From contig CAKSHB010000002.1 of assembly GCA_934456295.1 (NCBI GenBank), forward strand, positions 1 through 64,000: a DNA stretch of 64,000 bases. The letters run 5' to 3'. The notes beneath the pieces were generated by a model. The model was not told where the DNA came from, ran no database searches, and saw nothing but the letters and a program-made list of their open reading frames with translations. The stretch is from an uncultured Clostridia bacterium. Its GTDB lineage: Bacteria > Bacillota > Clostridia > UBA1381 > UMGS1253. How positions within the stretch are numbered: position 1 is the stretch's first letter; each line of letters begins with the position of its first letter. The position numbers were made by a program, and so were the translations under genes. Shown here piece after piece: positions 17,447-26,217 of the stretch.

Positions 17447-18611
17447 TTTATGTGCCGACATAGGCTACAAAAGCATAAACCACTATGGCGAGCAGCTTTG
17501 CGGCGACCATGTTGACATAGTTGAACAGGATGAAAATTCGTCGGTGATTGTTTTGGCGGACGGTCTGGGAAGCGGAGTAAAAGCAAGTATCCTTTCAACA
17601 CTTACATCAAAAATTATTTCCACAATGATGTCGGAAGGGCTTGCGCTTGAGGATTGCGTCGAAACGATAGCGATGGCTTTACCCGTATGCTCGGTGCGCG
17701 GAGTTGCGTATTCAACCTTCACGATTATTCATTTGATAAACAATGAAACGGCGGAGGTAATTCAGTACGATAACCCCATGCTGATTTTAATTCGTGACGG
17801 CAGCAATTATGACTATCCGAAAACAGAGCTTAATATCGGCGGCAAAAAAATATATAAATCTTCAATAAGCCTTATGGAAAATGATATTTTTGTTGCAATG
17901 AGCGACGGCTGTCCGCATGCGGGGATTGGAATTGCATATAATTTCGGCTGGAAGCGCGAGGATATCATATCGTTTCTTGAGCCTATATCCATGGCAGGAT
18001 ATACGGCAAAAACAATATCGACAATGCTGGTTGATGAATGTAACAAGCTCTATGGCGAAAGACCGGGAGATGACGCAACGGCATGCGTTGTGCGTGTGCG
18101 CAGGCGTGAACCGATGAATTTGCTGTTCGGTCCGCCGTCAAACCGCGATGACTGTGACCGTATGATGTCTTTGTTCTTCTCAAAGGAGGGCAAACATATC
18201 ATATGCGGAGGAACCACATCATCAATTGCGGCAAAATATCTGAGAAAGCCGCTCAGGGCAAGCTTGAATTTTGAACAGTCCGATGTGCCGCCGATTGCAC
18301 ATATTGACGGAGTTGATTTGGTAACGGAGGGCGTTATAACAATAAACAAAGTGCTTGAATACGCAAAGGATTATTTGCAGGATAACGAGAGCTATAAGCA
18401 GTGGAACTATAAAAAGGACGGAGCCTCGCTTATATGTCAGCTTTTGTTTGAGGAGGCAACGGATATAAACTTCTATGTTGGCCGTGCAATTAACCCTGCA
18501 CATCAAAATCCGGAGCTTCCGATTAATTTCAATATTAAAATGAATTTGGTGAAAGAACTGTCGGAATGTCTTAAAATGATGGGAAAGCGAATTAAGATAA
18601 GCTATTTTTAA
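17439..18611 (+). CDS. SpoIIE/PP2C-type serine phosphatase, partner of sensory hydrogenase
   Basis: The N-terminal 220 residues form a PP2C/SpoIIE phosphatase domain with metal-binding aspartates in LADGLGSG (Asp 41), MSDG (Asp 156) and GDDAT (Asp 211, 212). The C-terminal 170 residues form an additional region I do not recognise. The gene overlaps the PAS-hydrogenase by 8 bases, so the two are translationally coupled and probably act together: the hydrogenase as input, dephosphorylation of a protein serine or threonine as output. The same association of a sensory hydrogenase with a phosphatase gene is known from other Clostridia. The target protein is not in the window. Confidence 0.85.
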   Translation: MNNLCADIGYKSINHYGEQLCGDHVDIVEQDENSSVIVLADGLGSGVKASILSTLTSKIISTMMSEGLALEDCVETIAMALPVCSVRGVAYSTFTIIHLINNETAEVIQYDNPMLILIRDGSNYDYPKTELNIGGKKIYKSSISLMENDIFVAMSDGCPHAGIGIAYNFGWKREDIISFLEPISMAGYTAKTISTMLVDECNKLYGERPGDDATACVVRVRRREPMNLLFGPPSNRDDCDRMMSLFFSKEGKHIICGGTTSSIAAKYLRKPLRASLNFEQSDVPPIAHIDGVDLVTEGVITINKVLEYAKDYLQDNESYKQWNYKKDGASLICQLLFEEATDINFYVGRAINPAHQNPELPINFNIKMNLVKELSECLKMMGKRIKISYF

Positions 18612-18644
18612 ATATGTTATTTATAAGATATAGGAGGACGGCAA

Positions 18645-20087
18645 ATGCGGAAGTTTGATACAAAGGTGCAGCACTTGAAATATAAGGTTCTGCGGGAGGT
18701 TGCAAGACAAGCCTGGAATAATTCGCTTACCGAAAACATACTTGATATTCCGAAAACGATTATACCCGGAAACACGCCGACAATGCGCTGCTGTGTATAT
18801 AAAGAGAGGGCAATCGTGGCAGAAAGGGTTAAACTGGCAATGGGCGGAAACAGGGAAAATCCGAACGTGATTGAGGTTATAGAGATTGCGTGCGATGAGT
18901 GTCCCGTCGGCGGATACGAGGTCACAAATGCTTGCCGCGGCTGTCTTGCGCACCGCTGTGAGGATGTATGCAGAAGAGGTGCCATTTCGTTTGACCACAA
19001 CCATGTTGCGCACATAGATAAAACAAAGTGTGTGGAGTGCGGAGCATGCGCAAAGGTGTGCCCGTATACGGCGATTGTGAGCCAGAAAAGACCTTGCCAG
19101 AATGCATGTAAAATCAAGGCGATTGAGATGAATGAGAACAAGGCGGCAAAGATTGACAATGATAAATGCATATCGTGCGGAGCATGCGTATATCAGTGCC
19201 CGTTCGGCGCAATTATGGATAAATCCTACATACTTGATGTTATTGATTTGCTTAAAGACGCTCTGAAGTCAAAAAATGAGGACGGTGGCGAAAAAACGAA
19301 GCTTTATGCCGTGGTTGCACCATCGATATCAAGCCAGTTTCGCTATGCAAAGCTCGGACAGGTCATAACGGGGCTTAAAGAGCTTGGTTTTCACACTGTA
19401 ATCGAGGCGGCGCTCGGCGCTGACATGGTTGCACATGCCGAGTCGAAGGAGCTTGCCGAAAAAGGCTTTCTGACAAGTTCGTGCTGTCCGGCGTTTGTGA
19501 GCTATATCGAGAAAAAATTTCCCGAACTGACGCCTTTTATATCGCACAATCTTTCACCGATGGCAACGATTTCAAAATATATAAAAGAAACAACGAAAAA
19601 CGCAAAAGTTGTATTTATCGGACCTTGTACGGCAAAAAAAGCCGAGGTGCAGAAAGACGAAGTGAAACCTTATGTTGATGCGGCGCTTACCTTTGAGGAA
19701 TTGCAGGCATTGTTTGACAGCCGCGATATTGATATAACAACGCTCGGCGAGGGCGTTTTGGATAACGCTTCATATTTCGGCAGAATATTTGCGCGCTGCG
19801 GCGGACTTGCCGATGCTGTTGCGGAAGGTCTGAAGGAACAGGGGATAGACGATTTTGACCTGAAGGCGGTTTCATGTGACGGCATAGAGCAGTGCAGAAC
19901 GGCGCTGCTGAAAAAAAGCAGAAATGTGCTCGATGCCAACTTTATTGAGGGAATGGCATGCACGGGCGGCTGTATAGGCGGCGCAGGATGCCTTACGCAC
20001 GGAGAGAAAAATAAAGCCGAAGTTGATAAATACGGCAAAGAGGCGCTTGAAAAAACCATATCCGATGCGATATCGGTTCTGAAATAA
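18645..20087 (+). CDS. Monomeric [FeFe]-hydrogenase, group B-like (HydA2-like)
   Basis: A 480-residue iron-only hydrogenase. The N-terminal region is unusually cysteine-rich (Cys 83, 86, 97, 100, 105, 109, 151, 155) in addition to two standard ferredoxin motifs (129, 132, 135, 139 and 175, 178, 181, 185). The H-cluster motifs are L1 TSSCCPAF (280, 281), L2 IGPCTAKKAE (328) and L3 MACTGGCIGG (439, 443). These variants fit the so-called group B enzymes rather than the well-studied group A. A ferredoxin-linked H2 role is inferred; activity is not proven. It ends the operon that starts with adhE. Confidence 0.88.
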   Translation: MRKFDTKVQHLKYKVLREVARQAWNNSLTENILDIPKTIIPGNTPTMRCCVYKERAIVAERVKLAMGGNRENPNVIEVIEIACDECPVGGYEVTNACRGCLAHRCEDVCRRGAISFDHNHVAHIDKTKCVECGACAKVCPYTAIVSQKRPCQNACKIKAIEMNENKAAKIDNDKCISCGACVYQCPFGAIMDKSYILDVIDLLKDALKSKNEDGGEKTKLYAVVAPSISSQFRYAKLGQVITGLKELGFHTVIEAALGADMVAHAESKELAEKGFLTSSCCPAFVSYIEKKFPELTPFISHNLSPMATISKYIKETTKNAKVVFIGPCTAKKAEVQKDEVKPYVDAALTFEELQALFDSRDIDITTLGEGVLDNASYFGRIFARCGGLADAVAEGLKEQGIDDFDLKAVSCDGIEQCRTALLKKSRNVLDANFIEGMACTGGCIGGAGCLTHGEKNKAEVDKYGKEALEKTISDAISVLK

Positions 20088-20111
20088 AAACATATAAAAA
20101 ACGGATTAACT

Positions 20112-20145
20112 ATAGCCGCCGGTTCAGCCTGCGGCTATGATTTTT
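20112..20145 (+). terminator. Rho-independent terminator ending the adhE-hydrogenase operon
   Basis: ATAGCCGC (20112-20119) pairs with GCGGCTAT (20131-20138) around an 11-base loop, followed by five T. The remainder of the gap to 20240 is very AT-rich. It could hold the promoter of the next gene, but no convincing -35/-10 pair is seen. Confidence 0.85.
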
Positions 20146-20240
20146 ATAAATATTTTGTTTATCACAAATTTTTTCGTGCATTTTTAGGCATTATATGATA
20201 TTATATAAATTATACAATCTTTTTTGCGAAAGGACTGACT

Positions 20241-21170
20241 TTGTTAATGTACGATACGATAATTATAGGCGGAGGTCCGGCAGGACTGAACGCCGCACTG
20301 TACAGCATGCGCAGCGGTATGAAAACACTTCTTGCCGAAAAGCTTTTCTGCGGCGGACAGGCGGCAACGACCTATGAGGTTGAAAACTATATAGGCTTTC
20401 CCGAGCCGATTTCGGGACCTGAGCTTGTTATGAATATGGAAAAACAAGTAAGGCGTTTCGGAGTGGAAATAGTAAACATACCTGTTGTTTCGCTCGGCTT
20501 TGGGGATAAAATTAAAACAGTTTCTTTTGCCGATGGGAAAACATATGAAACAAAAACCGTAATCATATGTACCGGCGCAGCGCCGCGCACACTCGGGCTT
20601 GAAGGCGAGGACGCGCTGCGCGGTGCGGGTGTTTCGTATTGCGCGACATGTGACGGGGCATTTTACAGGGGGAAAAATGTTGCCGTGATAGGCGGCGGCG
20701 ATACGGCTCTTGAGGACGCATTATTTCTTGCAAATCTGTGCAAAGAGGTCTATCTTGTTCACAGACGTGACAGCTTCCGTGCGGCGAAGGTTCTTTGCGA
20801 TAAAGCTGTTTCAAATGAGAAAATAAAAGTTATTTACGATACCGTTGCCGAAAATATCGGAATAAATTCGGACGGCATGGTAGACTTTCTTGACTTAAAA
20901 AATGTAAAAACCGGCGAAAAACAGACTGTGTTTGTATCGGGGATTTTTGTGGCAGTAGGGACAAAAGCCGAAAACGGGCTTTTCAAAGATAAGCTGCAAT
21001 GTGACGAAAGCGGTTACATCATAACCGATGAAACGATGAAAACGAGTGTTGAGGGCGTATATGCTGCTGGCGACATACGCAAAAAACCGCTTCGCCAGAT
21101 TATAACCGCAGCAGCGGACGGTGCAGTTGCGGCAAACTCGGCGGCATCATTTGTCATGAGTTTGTCATAA
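20241..21170 (+). CDS. trxB: Thioredoxin reductase (NADPH)
   Basis: A flavoprotein that reduces thioredoxin. The FAD motif GGGPAG is near residues 10-15, the redox-active CATC at 134-137, the nucleotide-binding GGGDTALEDA after it, and HRRDSFRA, which favours NADPH. The C-terminal GVYAAGDIRKKP motif completes the FAD site. Length 309 is standard. TTG 20241 is best spaced from the AAAGGA site; ATG 20247 is the alternative and would remove two residues. No thioredoxin gene is adjacent. Confidence 0.93.
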   Translation: MLMYDTIIIGGGPAGLNAALYSMRSGMKTLLAEKLFCGGQAATTYEVENYIGFPEPISGPELVMNMEKQVRRFGVEIVNIPVVSLGFGDKIKTVSFADGKTYETKTVIICTGAAPRTLGLEGEDALRGAGVSYCATCDGAFYRGKNVAVIGGGDTALEDALFLANLCKEVYLVHRRDSFRAAKVLCDKAVSNEKIKVIYDTVAENIGINSDGMVDFLDLKNVKTGEKQTVFVSGIFVAVGTKAENGLFKDKLQCDESGYIITDETMKTSVEGVYAAGDIRKKPLRQIITAAADGAVAANSAASFVMSLS

Positions 21171-21189
21171 TGTCTGCCGCGTGATGTAT

Positions 21190-21218
21190 TTGCAATTTTT
21201 TTACTTTTGTGTTATACT
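21190..21218 (+). promoter_or_regulatory. Sigma-A promoter of the penicillin-binding protein gene
   Basis: TTGCAA (21190-21195), a 17-base spacer and TATACT (21213-21218) sit about 40 bases before the start codon. Confidence 0.7.
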
Positions 21219-21258
21219 GTGAAAAAGGATTTCTGTCTTGCACAAAGGAGGCTTTTTT

Positions 21259-23496
21259 GTGAGTAAAGGACTAAAAATATTTCTTAAGCTGTTTTTGGGG
21301 GCATTTCTTGTCGGAGCTTTGCTGGTTGCGGCGCTTGTAATTGCAGGCTGCTTCGGCTTTTTCGGCATGGATAAGGACTTTGATGTGAACGCTCTTGATT
21401 TAAACTTTACATCTGTTATTTATTACGTAGATGATAACGGAGAGGCTCATGAGCTTGAACGTCTTTATAAATCCCAAAACAGAGTGTGGGCAGATATAAG
21501 CAAAATACCGAAGCATTTGCAGGACGCATTTGTGGCTATTGAAGATGAACGCTTTTATAACCATAACGGCGTAGACCTTCCGCGTACCATTAAGGCTACC
21601 GCTACCTATATTTTTCAGGGCGGAAGCTCTTTCGGCGGCTCTACGATAACGCAGCAGCTTGTAAAAAATATTACGAATGATAAAGATGTGCGACCCGACC
21701 GTAAAATACGCGAGATGTGGCGCGCTATGGAGATTGAGCGGAAATATTCAAAAGAGCAAATTCTTGAACTGTACCTTAACACGATATACCTTGCGAATAA
21801 CTGTAACGGTGTGCAGGCGGCGGCAAACAAATATTTCGGCAAAGACGTGAGCGAGCTTTCGCTTGCGGAATGTGCCTCAATTGCGGGAATTACCCAGTAT
21901 CCGTCAAAATATGACCCGCTTGCAAATCCTGACAGCAATATAGAAAAACAGCGAGTTGTTCTGAAGAAAATGCTTGAACTTGAAAAAATTTCGCAGGAGG
22001 AGTATGACGCTGCGGTTGCCGAAAAGCTTGCATTTTCCGACCATGCGCTGAAAACAGACGGACATGTTCAGTCATATTTCATAGACCAGCTCATAAATGA
22101 CCTTATTGCGGATTTTCAGAAGAAAAAGGGATATTCTGCCGAATTTGCAGAAAAAACCATATACAACAGCGGTCTGAAAATATATGCCACAATAGACCCG
22201 ACTGTTCAGAAGGCAATGGAAAATGTTTATGAAAATACAGCAAACTTCCCCGGCATGTCGGGCAAGACAACACCGCAGTCATCAATGGTGGTGCTTGATC
22301 CGCACACAGGCGGCATAAAGGGGATTGTCGGCGGCATCGGGAAAAAGAGCGGCGACAGAATACTTAACCGTGCGTCACAGACATACCGCCAGCCCGGTTC
22401 TACAATAAAACCGCTCGCAGTGTATGCGCCGGCAATCGAGCAGGGAAAGCTTATGCCTTCAACAATCGTTGAGGACGCACCTATAGACATAAACGGATGG
22501 AAACCGACAAACTATTACAGCGGCTACAAAGGCAAGGTTACTGCGCGTACTGCTCTGAAGGAGTCGATGAATACACCTGCGGTACGCGTACTGCAAGATG
22601 TCGGCGTTGACTATTCGTATGATTTTCTTACAAAAAAACTCGGGTTTACCTCGCTTGTTAGCGGCGAAACGCGAAACGGAAACAGATATTCGGACAAAAA
22701 CCTCAGTTCCCTTGCTCTCGGCGGTCTTACGGACGGCATGAGCGCGACACAGATGGCTGCGGCATATGCAACTTTTGCAAACAACGGTTTATATAACAAG
22801 CCTCATTCGTATACAAGAGTTGTAAACAGTTCGGGAAAAATCGTCCTCGAAAATAACGATGAGCCGAGCGTGGCAATGAGCGAATCAACGGCATATCTGA
22901 CAAATACAATGCTTCAGAGCGTTATAAAGAACGGTACGGGTACTGCGGCAAAGCTTGCAAGCAATATGCCTGCCGGAGGAAAAACCGGTACGACTGATGA
23001 ACAGAATGACAGATGGTTTGCCGGATTTACATCGTATTATGTCGGCGTTGTTTGGTACGGATATGACCAGCCGAAGTCGCTGGAGTTTCTGACATATCAT
23101 CCGTGCATGCCGATATGGAAAAAAGTCATGGATGCAATTCACACAAATCTGCCGGTTAAGGATTTTATCATGCCCAATACCGTGGAAACGGCGAAGGTAT
23201 GCTCTGTTACGGGCAAGCTTGCTTCGGCCGGATGCCCGACTGCGGACGAATATTTCAAGGTCGGGAAAAAGCCGTCGTCATACTGTTCGGGACACGGAGG
23301 AACTCAGCCGGCACCTGAGATAAAGGAAAGTCCAAATCCCTCGTCGGAGCCGACTTCGACTCCTTCAACAGCCGCTCCCGAAAATCCGGCGGCGCCAAAT
23401 CCGACATCAACGCCTAACACAAAACCTACGGCAGTACCTATTCCGACGCATACGCCGACACCCGGTAAGGGTGACGATGTTATTGTAATTGAGTAA
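21259..23496 (+). CDS. Class A penicillin-binding protein (PBP1A-type)
   Basis: A bifunctional peptidoglycan synthase. A short cytoplasmic tail and membrane anchor (about residues 8-35) precede a family 51 glycosyltransferase with IEDERFYNH (Glu 95) and STITQQLVKN. The transpeptidase has the serine motif STIK (381-384), SMN (436-438) and KTGT (575-578). The tail after about residue 690 is rich in Pro, Thr and Ser and is probably flexible outside the cell. GTG 21259 follows AAAGGAGG by 7 bases and is preferred to TTG 21238, which lies upstream of that site. Length is 745. Confidence 0.93.
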   Translation: MSKGLKIFLKLFLGAFLVGALLVAALVIAGCFGFFGMDKDFDVNALDLNFTSVIYYVDDNGEAHELERLYKSQNRVWADISKIPKHLQDAFVAIEDERFYNHNGVDLPRTIKATATYIFQGGSSFGGSTITQQLVKNITNDKDVRPDRKIREMWRAMEIERKYSKEQILELYLNTIYLANNCNGVQAAANKYFGKDVSELSLAECASIAGITQYPSKYDPLANPDSNIEKQRVVLKKMLELEKISQEEYDAAVAEKLAFSDHALKTDGHVQSYFIDQLINDLIADFQKKKGYSAEFAEKTIYNSGLKIYATIDPTVQKAMENVYENTANFPGMSGKTTPQSSMVVLDPHTGGIKGIVGGIGKKSGDRILNRASQTYRQPGSTIKPLAVYAPAIEQGKLMPSTIVEDAPIDINGWKPTNYYSGYKGKVTARTALKESMNTPAVRVLQDVGVDYSYDFLTKKLGFTSLVSGETRNGNRYSDKNLSSLALGGLTDGMSATQMAAAYATFANNGLYNKPHSYTRVVNSSGKIVLENNDEPSVAMSESTAYLTNTMLQSVIKNGTGTAAKLASNMPAGGKTGTTDEQNDRWFAGFTSYYVGVVWYGYDQPKSLEFLTYHPCMPIWKKVMDAIHTNLPVKDFIMPNTVETAKVCSVTGKLASAGCPTADEYFKVGKKPSSYCSGHGGTQPAPEIKESPNPSSEPTSTPSTAAPENPAAPNPTSTPNTKPTAVPIPTHTPTPGKGDDVIVIE

Positions 23497-23522
23497 TAAA
23501 ACAAATTTATCTTTTGTTTTTC

Positions 23523-23551
23523 TTGTAATGTGCGGACAAATAGTGTATAAT
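23523..23551 (+). promoter_or_regulatory. Sigma-A promoter of the acyltransferase-glycosyltransferase pair
   Basis: TTGTAA (23523-23528), 17 bases, TATAAT (23546-23551). The leader to ATG 23597 would be about 40 bases. A weak A/T-only hairpin just upstream (about 23498-23520) could be the end of the preceding transcript. Confidence 0.65.
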
Positions 23552-23596
23552 TAATACAATTGCTTTAAAACAACATAAGATGAAACGGTGGATACG

Positions 23597-24124
23597 ATGA
23601 TAATCGATTTTGCTGTAAAGTTTGTGTGGAACGGACTGATTGCACTTATAATAGGCGTTTCAAGCACAATCATAGGAAATTTTATACCGCGCACATGGGT
23701 GCGATGCGACCGTTTTCCGTTTAAAGAATATCGGTTTGAGAAAAACGGAAAGCTGTATGACATGTTCGGTATCGAAAGATGGAAGGGAAAGCTTCCGGAC
23801 ATAAGTGAATATATAAAAAGTGTTTTTCCGAAAAAGGTAACCGGAGATCTGATGAAAGAGGGTTATTTTGAGCGGTTTGCAAAGGAAACATGCATATCGG
23901 AACTAATTCATTTTGTGCTCATATGTATATCTCCGCTGTATCTTTTGTTTAACTGGGATATACACTGGGGTATTGCGGTAATGTTCATTGATATAATGGT
24001 GAACATACCGTTTATAATGGTTCAGCGTTATAACCGTCCGCGGCTTTTGCGTATAGCGCAAAGAAGCAGTAAGCTTCATAATACACATATTATGGAGAAA
24101 ACGGCTGACGGAACAGCTGATTAA
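23597..24124 (+). CDS. CrtO-like (glycosyl-diaponeurosporenoate) acyltransferase family protein
   Basis: A membrane protein of 175 residues with hydrophobic segments at about 7-30, 103-118 and 124-142. The order of blocks (NFIPRTWVRCDRFPFK, FGIERWKGKLPD, and the late FIMVQRYNRPRL) resembles the CrtO family, which acylates a glycosylated carotenoid acid in Staphylococcus. No carotenoid genes are present, so here it may acylate a glycolipid made by the adjacent glycosyltransferase. That function is inferred. ATG 23597, with GGTGG at a good distance, is chosen over GTG 23588, which lies within the ribosome binding site. Confidence 0.65.
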   Translation: MIIDFAVKFVWNGLIALIIGVSSTIIGNFIPRTWVRCDRFPFKEYRFEKNGKLYDMFGIERWKGKLPDISEYIKSVFPKKVTGDLMKEGYFERFAKETCISELIHFVLICISPLYLLFNWDIHWGIAVMFIDIMVNIPFIMVQRYNRPRLLRIAQRSSKLHNTHIMEKTADGTAD

Positions 24125-24163
24125 CGGCTGCAAACTATTCAGGAAAGGCTTGGTCTTTGGCGA

Positions 24164-25426
24164 ATGCAGATTTTATATACGGTAATATATATATTAGGCA
24201 TTATATTGATGGTCTGTTTAAATGCCTATGGGTTATATTATTTTGTGACAGCGCTCAATGCATACAGAAAAATTCCAAAAATACCGGAGAGCGGTGAAAA
24301 GAAACGGTTTGCGGTTATAATACCGGCAAGAAATGAGGGCGGTATTATCAGCGGACTTATTGACTCTTTAAATGAACAGAATTATCCTCGGGACAGATTT
24401 GACATTATTGTTGTGCCGAATAACTGCACTGATAACACGGAGAAAGTTGCCCGTGAGCGCGGAGCAAAAATTATGGAGTGCAAAAGGCATGTTAAGTCAA
24501 AAGGGGAGGTTCTCTCCGAAATTTTTGACAGAATGACGAAAGATGAAGCTGAAAAGTACGATGCTGTATTAATTTTTGATGCCGATAACCTCGTGCATCC
24601 TGATTTTATATCGAAGATGAATGACGCCCTTGTAAGCGGAGCAATGGTTGCACAGGGATACCGTGACAGTAAAAATCCGTCCGATACATGGATATCGGGC
24701 TGTCACAGTGTATATTATTATATAGTAAACGGCTTTTTCAATAAAGCGAGAATGGCGCTCGGTTGGTCTGCGGCGCTTAACGGAACCGGTTTTATGATAA
24801 GCATGGAGGTTCTCAGAAATCATGAGTTCAGGACATATTCGATGACTGAGGATATAGAGTACAGCTCGATTGTTATTTCGCAGTATAAGGAAAGAATTGT
24901 GTGGGTGCCGGAGGCAATAACCTATGATGAGCAGCCGCTTTTGTTTTCGGAATCGGTGACACAAAGACGCAGATGGACGGTGGGCACGGTACAGTGCTTT
25001 AAAAGGTATGCCGCCTCATTGCTGAAAAACACATTTTTGGATAAAAGTGCGTCATGTTTTGATATGTTTGTGCTTTACAGCGCGCCGTATATGCAGATTG
25101 TGGGACTTGTGCCGCTTATAATGTCGGTTTTCAGCTTTATGCACATGATGATTTTAAGTATTGCGGAGAGCTATCTCTTTTTGTTTCTCGGTGCAACTGT
25201 TGCATACGCTGTGCTGGCATATCTGGCAACGATGGTTGCGGCATATCTTGTGCTGAAGCTTGAAGGCAAGGATATACGCAAGCATATAAAAGCCATATTC
25301 GGATTTGGACTGTTTTTGCTGAGCTGGCTTCCGATTGGCATATGGGCGCTTATAAAGCCGGATTGCAAATGGCGCGAAATAAAGCATACCAGAAGTGTTG
25401 ATTTGGAGGAGCTTATAAATCAGTAG
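24164..25426 (+). CDS. Family 2 membrane glycosyltransferase
   Basis: The enzyme has an N-terminal membrane helix (about 5-30), a GT-A catalytic domain and three or four C-terminal membrane helices. Motifs: FAVIIPARNE at the start of the domain, the metal-binding DAD at 139-141, GTGFMIS, the catalytic TED (228-230) and QRRRW (267-271). The last is typical of integral-membrane, often processive, transferases such as cellulose or hyaluronan synthases. The sugar and acceptor are unknown. It lies 39 bases after the CrtO-like gene and is probably co-transcribed. Its ribosome binding site is poorly spaced. Confidence 0.88.
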   Translation: MQILYTVIYILGIILMVCLNAYGLYYFVTALNAYRKIPKIPESGEKKRFAVIIPARNEGGIISGLIDSLNEQNYPRDRFDIIVVPNNCTDNTEKVARERGAKIMECKRHVKSKGEVLSEIFDRMTKDEAEKYDAVLIFDADNLVHPDFISKMNDALVSGAMVAQGYRDSKNPSDTWISGCHSVYYYIVNGFFNKARMALGWSAALNGTGFMISMEVLRNHEFRTYSMTEDIEYSSIVISQYKERIVWVPEAITYDEQPLLFSESVTQRRRWTVGTVQCFKRYAASLLKNTFLDKSASCFDMFVLYSAPYMQIVGLVPLIMSVFSFMHMMILSIAESYLFLFLGATVAYAVLAYLATMVAAYLVLKLEGKDIRKHIKAIFGFGLFLLSWLPIGIWALIKPDCKWREIKHTRSVDLEELINQ

Positions 25427-25496
25427 TTATTTGGCGTGCGAAGGCAAGATACAGTGCAGCGGATTGAAAAATATTTGAAAAAAAGCAAAAAATGTA

Positions 25497-25525
25497 TTGC
25501 AATGTAAATATTTATGTGATATAAT
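25497..25525 (+). promoter_or_regulatory. Sigma-A promoter of the rimP-nusA-infB operon
   Basis: TTGCAA (25497-25502), 17 bases, TATAAT (25520-25525). A start near 25532 would place the leader hairpin at 25554 close to the 5' end of the transcript. Confidence 0.75.
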
Positions 25526-25553
25526 AAAAAAAGTTATGGAAGATACTTATTGT

Positions 25554-25581
25554 GAAAGAGTGGGAAATGTCCCACTCTTTC
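25554..25581 (+). ncRNA. rimP leader hairpin
   Basis: GAAAGAGTGGGA pairs perfectly with TCCCACTCTTTC around a four-base AATG loop. It lies between the promoter and rimP with no strong T tract behind it. It resembles the conserved rimP leader described upstream of this operon in Firmicutes, a candidate attenuation element for translation and transcription factor genes. The remaining gap, 25582-25655, is AT-rich with no further structure noticed. Confidence 0.65.
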
Positions 25582-25668
25582 ATCTTTGTTGACACGAAAT
25601 TGCTTTTTGAATACCATGTATAACACAAAATATTAAATATTATTATGATATAAAAAGAGGTGACAATA

Positions 25669-26130
25669 TTGTCAAAAACGGAACAGCTTGCATATGAGCT
25701 TGCACTGCCTTTTGCAGAGCAGATTGGCTGTGAGGTAATTGAGGCCGAATATAAAAAAGAGGGCGGAGAATATTACCTTCGGATATATCTTGACAGGGAG
25801 GACGGCTCGGTAAGCATAGACGACTGTGAAACAGTGTCGAGAAAGCTTGAGACAGAGCTTGACAGGATTGACCCGATTAAAGAGGCATATTACCTTGAGG
25901 TATGTTCGCCCGGAATTGACCGTGCGCTGAAAAGGGAAAAGGATTTTGTGCGTTTTACGGGACATGACGTAGATGTGAAGTTTTTTGCGCCGCATGACGG
26001 AAGAAAAGAGCTTTGCGGAAAGCTTGCGTCATATGATAACGGTATCGTAACGGTTGAGGAGGACAACGGGACAAAAACGGTATTTGACGTAAAGGATACG
26101 GCATATATAAAATTAGCCGTAAAATTTTAA
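25669..26130 (+). CDS. rimP: Ribosome maturation factor RimP
   Basis: RimP helps to assemble the 30S subunit. The N-terminal domain includes GCEVIEAEYKKEGGEYYLRIYLD, and then DCETVSRKLETELD and YYLEVCSPGIDRALK, all family hallmarks; the C-terminal SH3-like domain follows. TTG 25669 is preferred as the start: AGAGGTGA precedes it at normal spacing, while the GTG at 25660 lies inside that site. The protein is then 153 residues, the usual size. Confidence 0.93.
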   Translation: MSKTEQLAYELALPFAEQIGCEVIEAEYKKEGGEYYLRIYLDREDGSVSIDDCETVSRKLETELDRIDPIKEAYYLEVCSPGIDRALKREKDFVRFTGHDVDVKFFAPHDGRKELCGKLASYDNGIVTVEEDNGTKTVFDVKDTAYIKLAVKF

Positions 26131-26217
26131 TTGCACAGGTTTGTGTTTTCTATAGGTTTATGTTTTTTGAAATTTATATTCTCGGTTTATTAAAACGGAA
26201 AGGATTGGTTATAAAAA

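Noticed and set aside
23498..23520. Terminator after the penicillin-binding protein
   Set aside because: The possible stem is made only of A-T pairs and is too weak to call with confidence.
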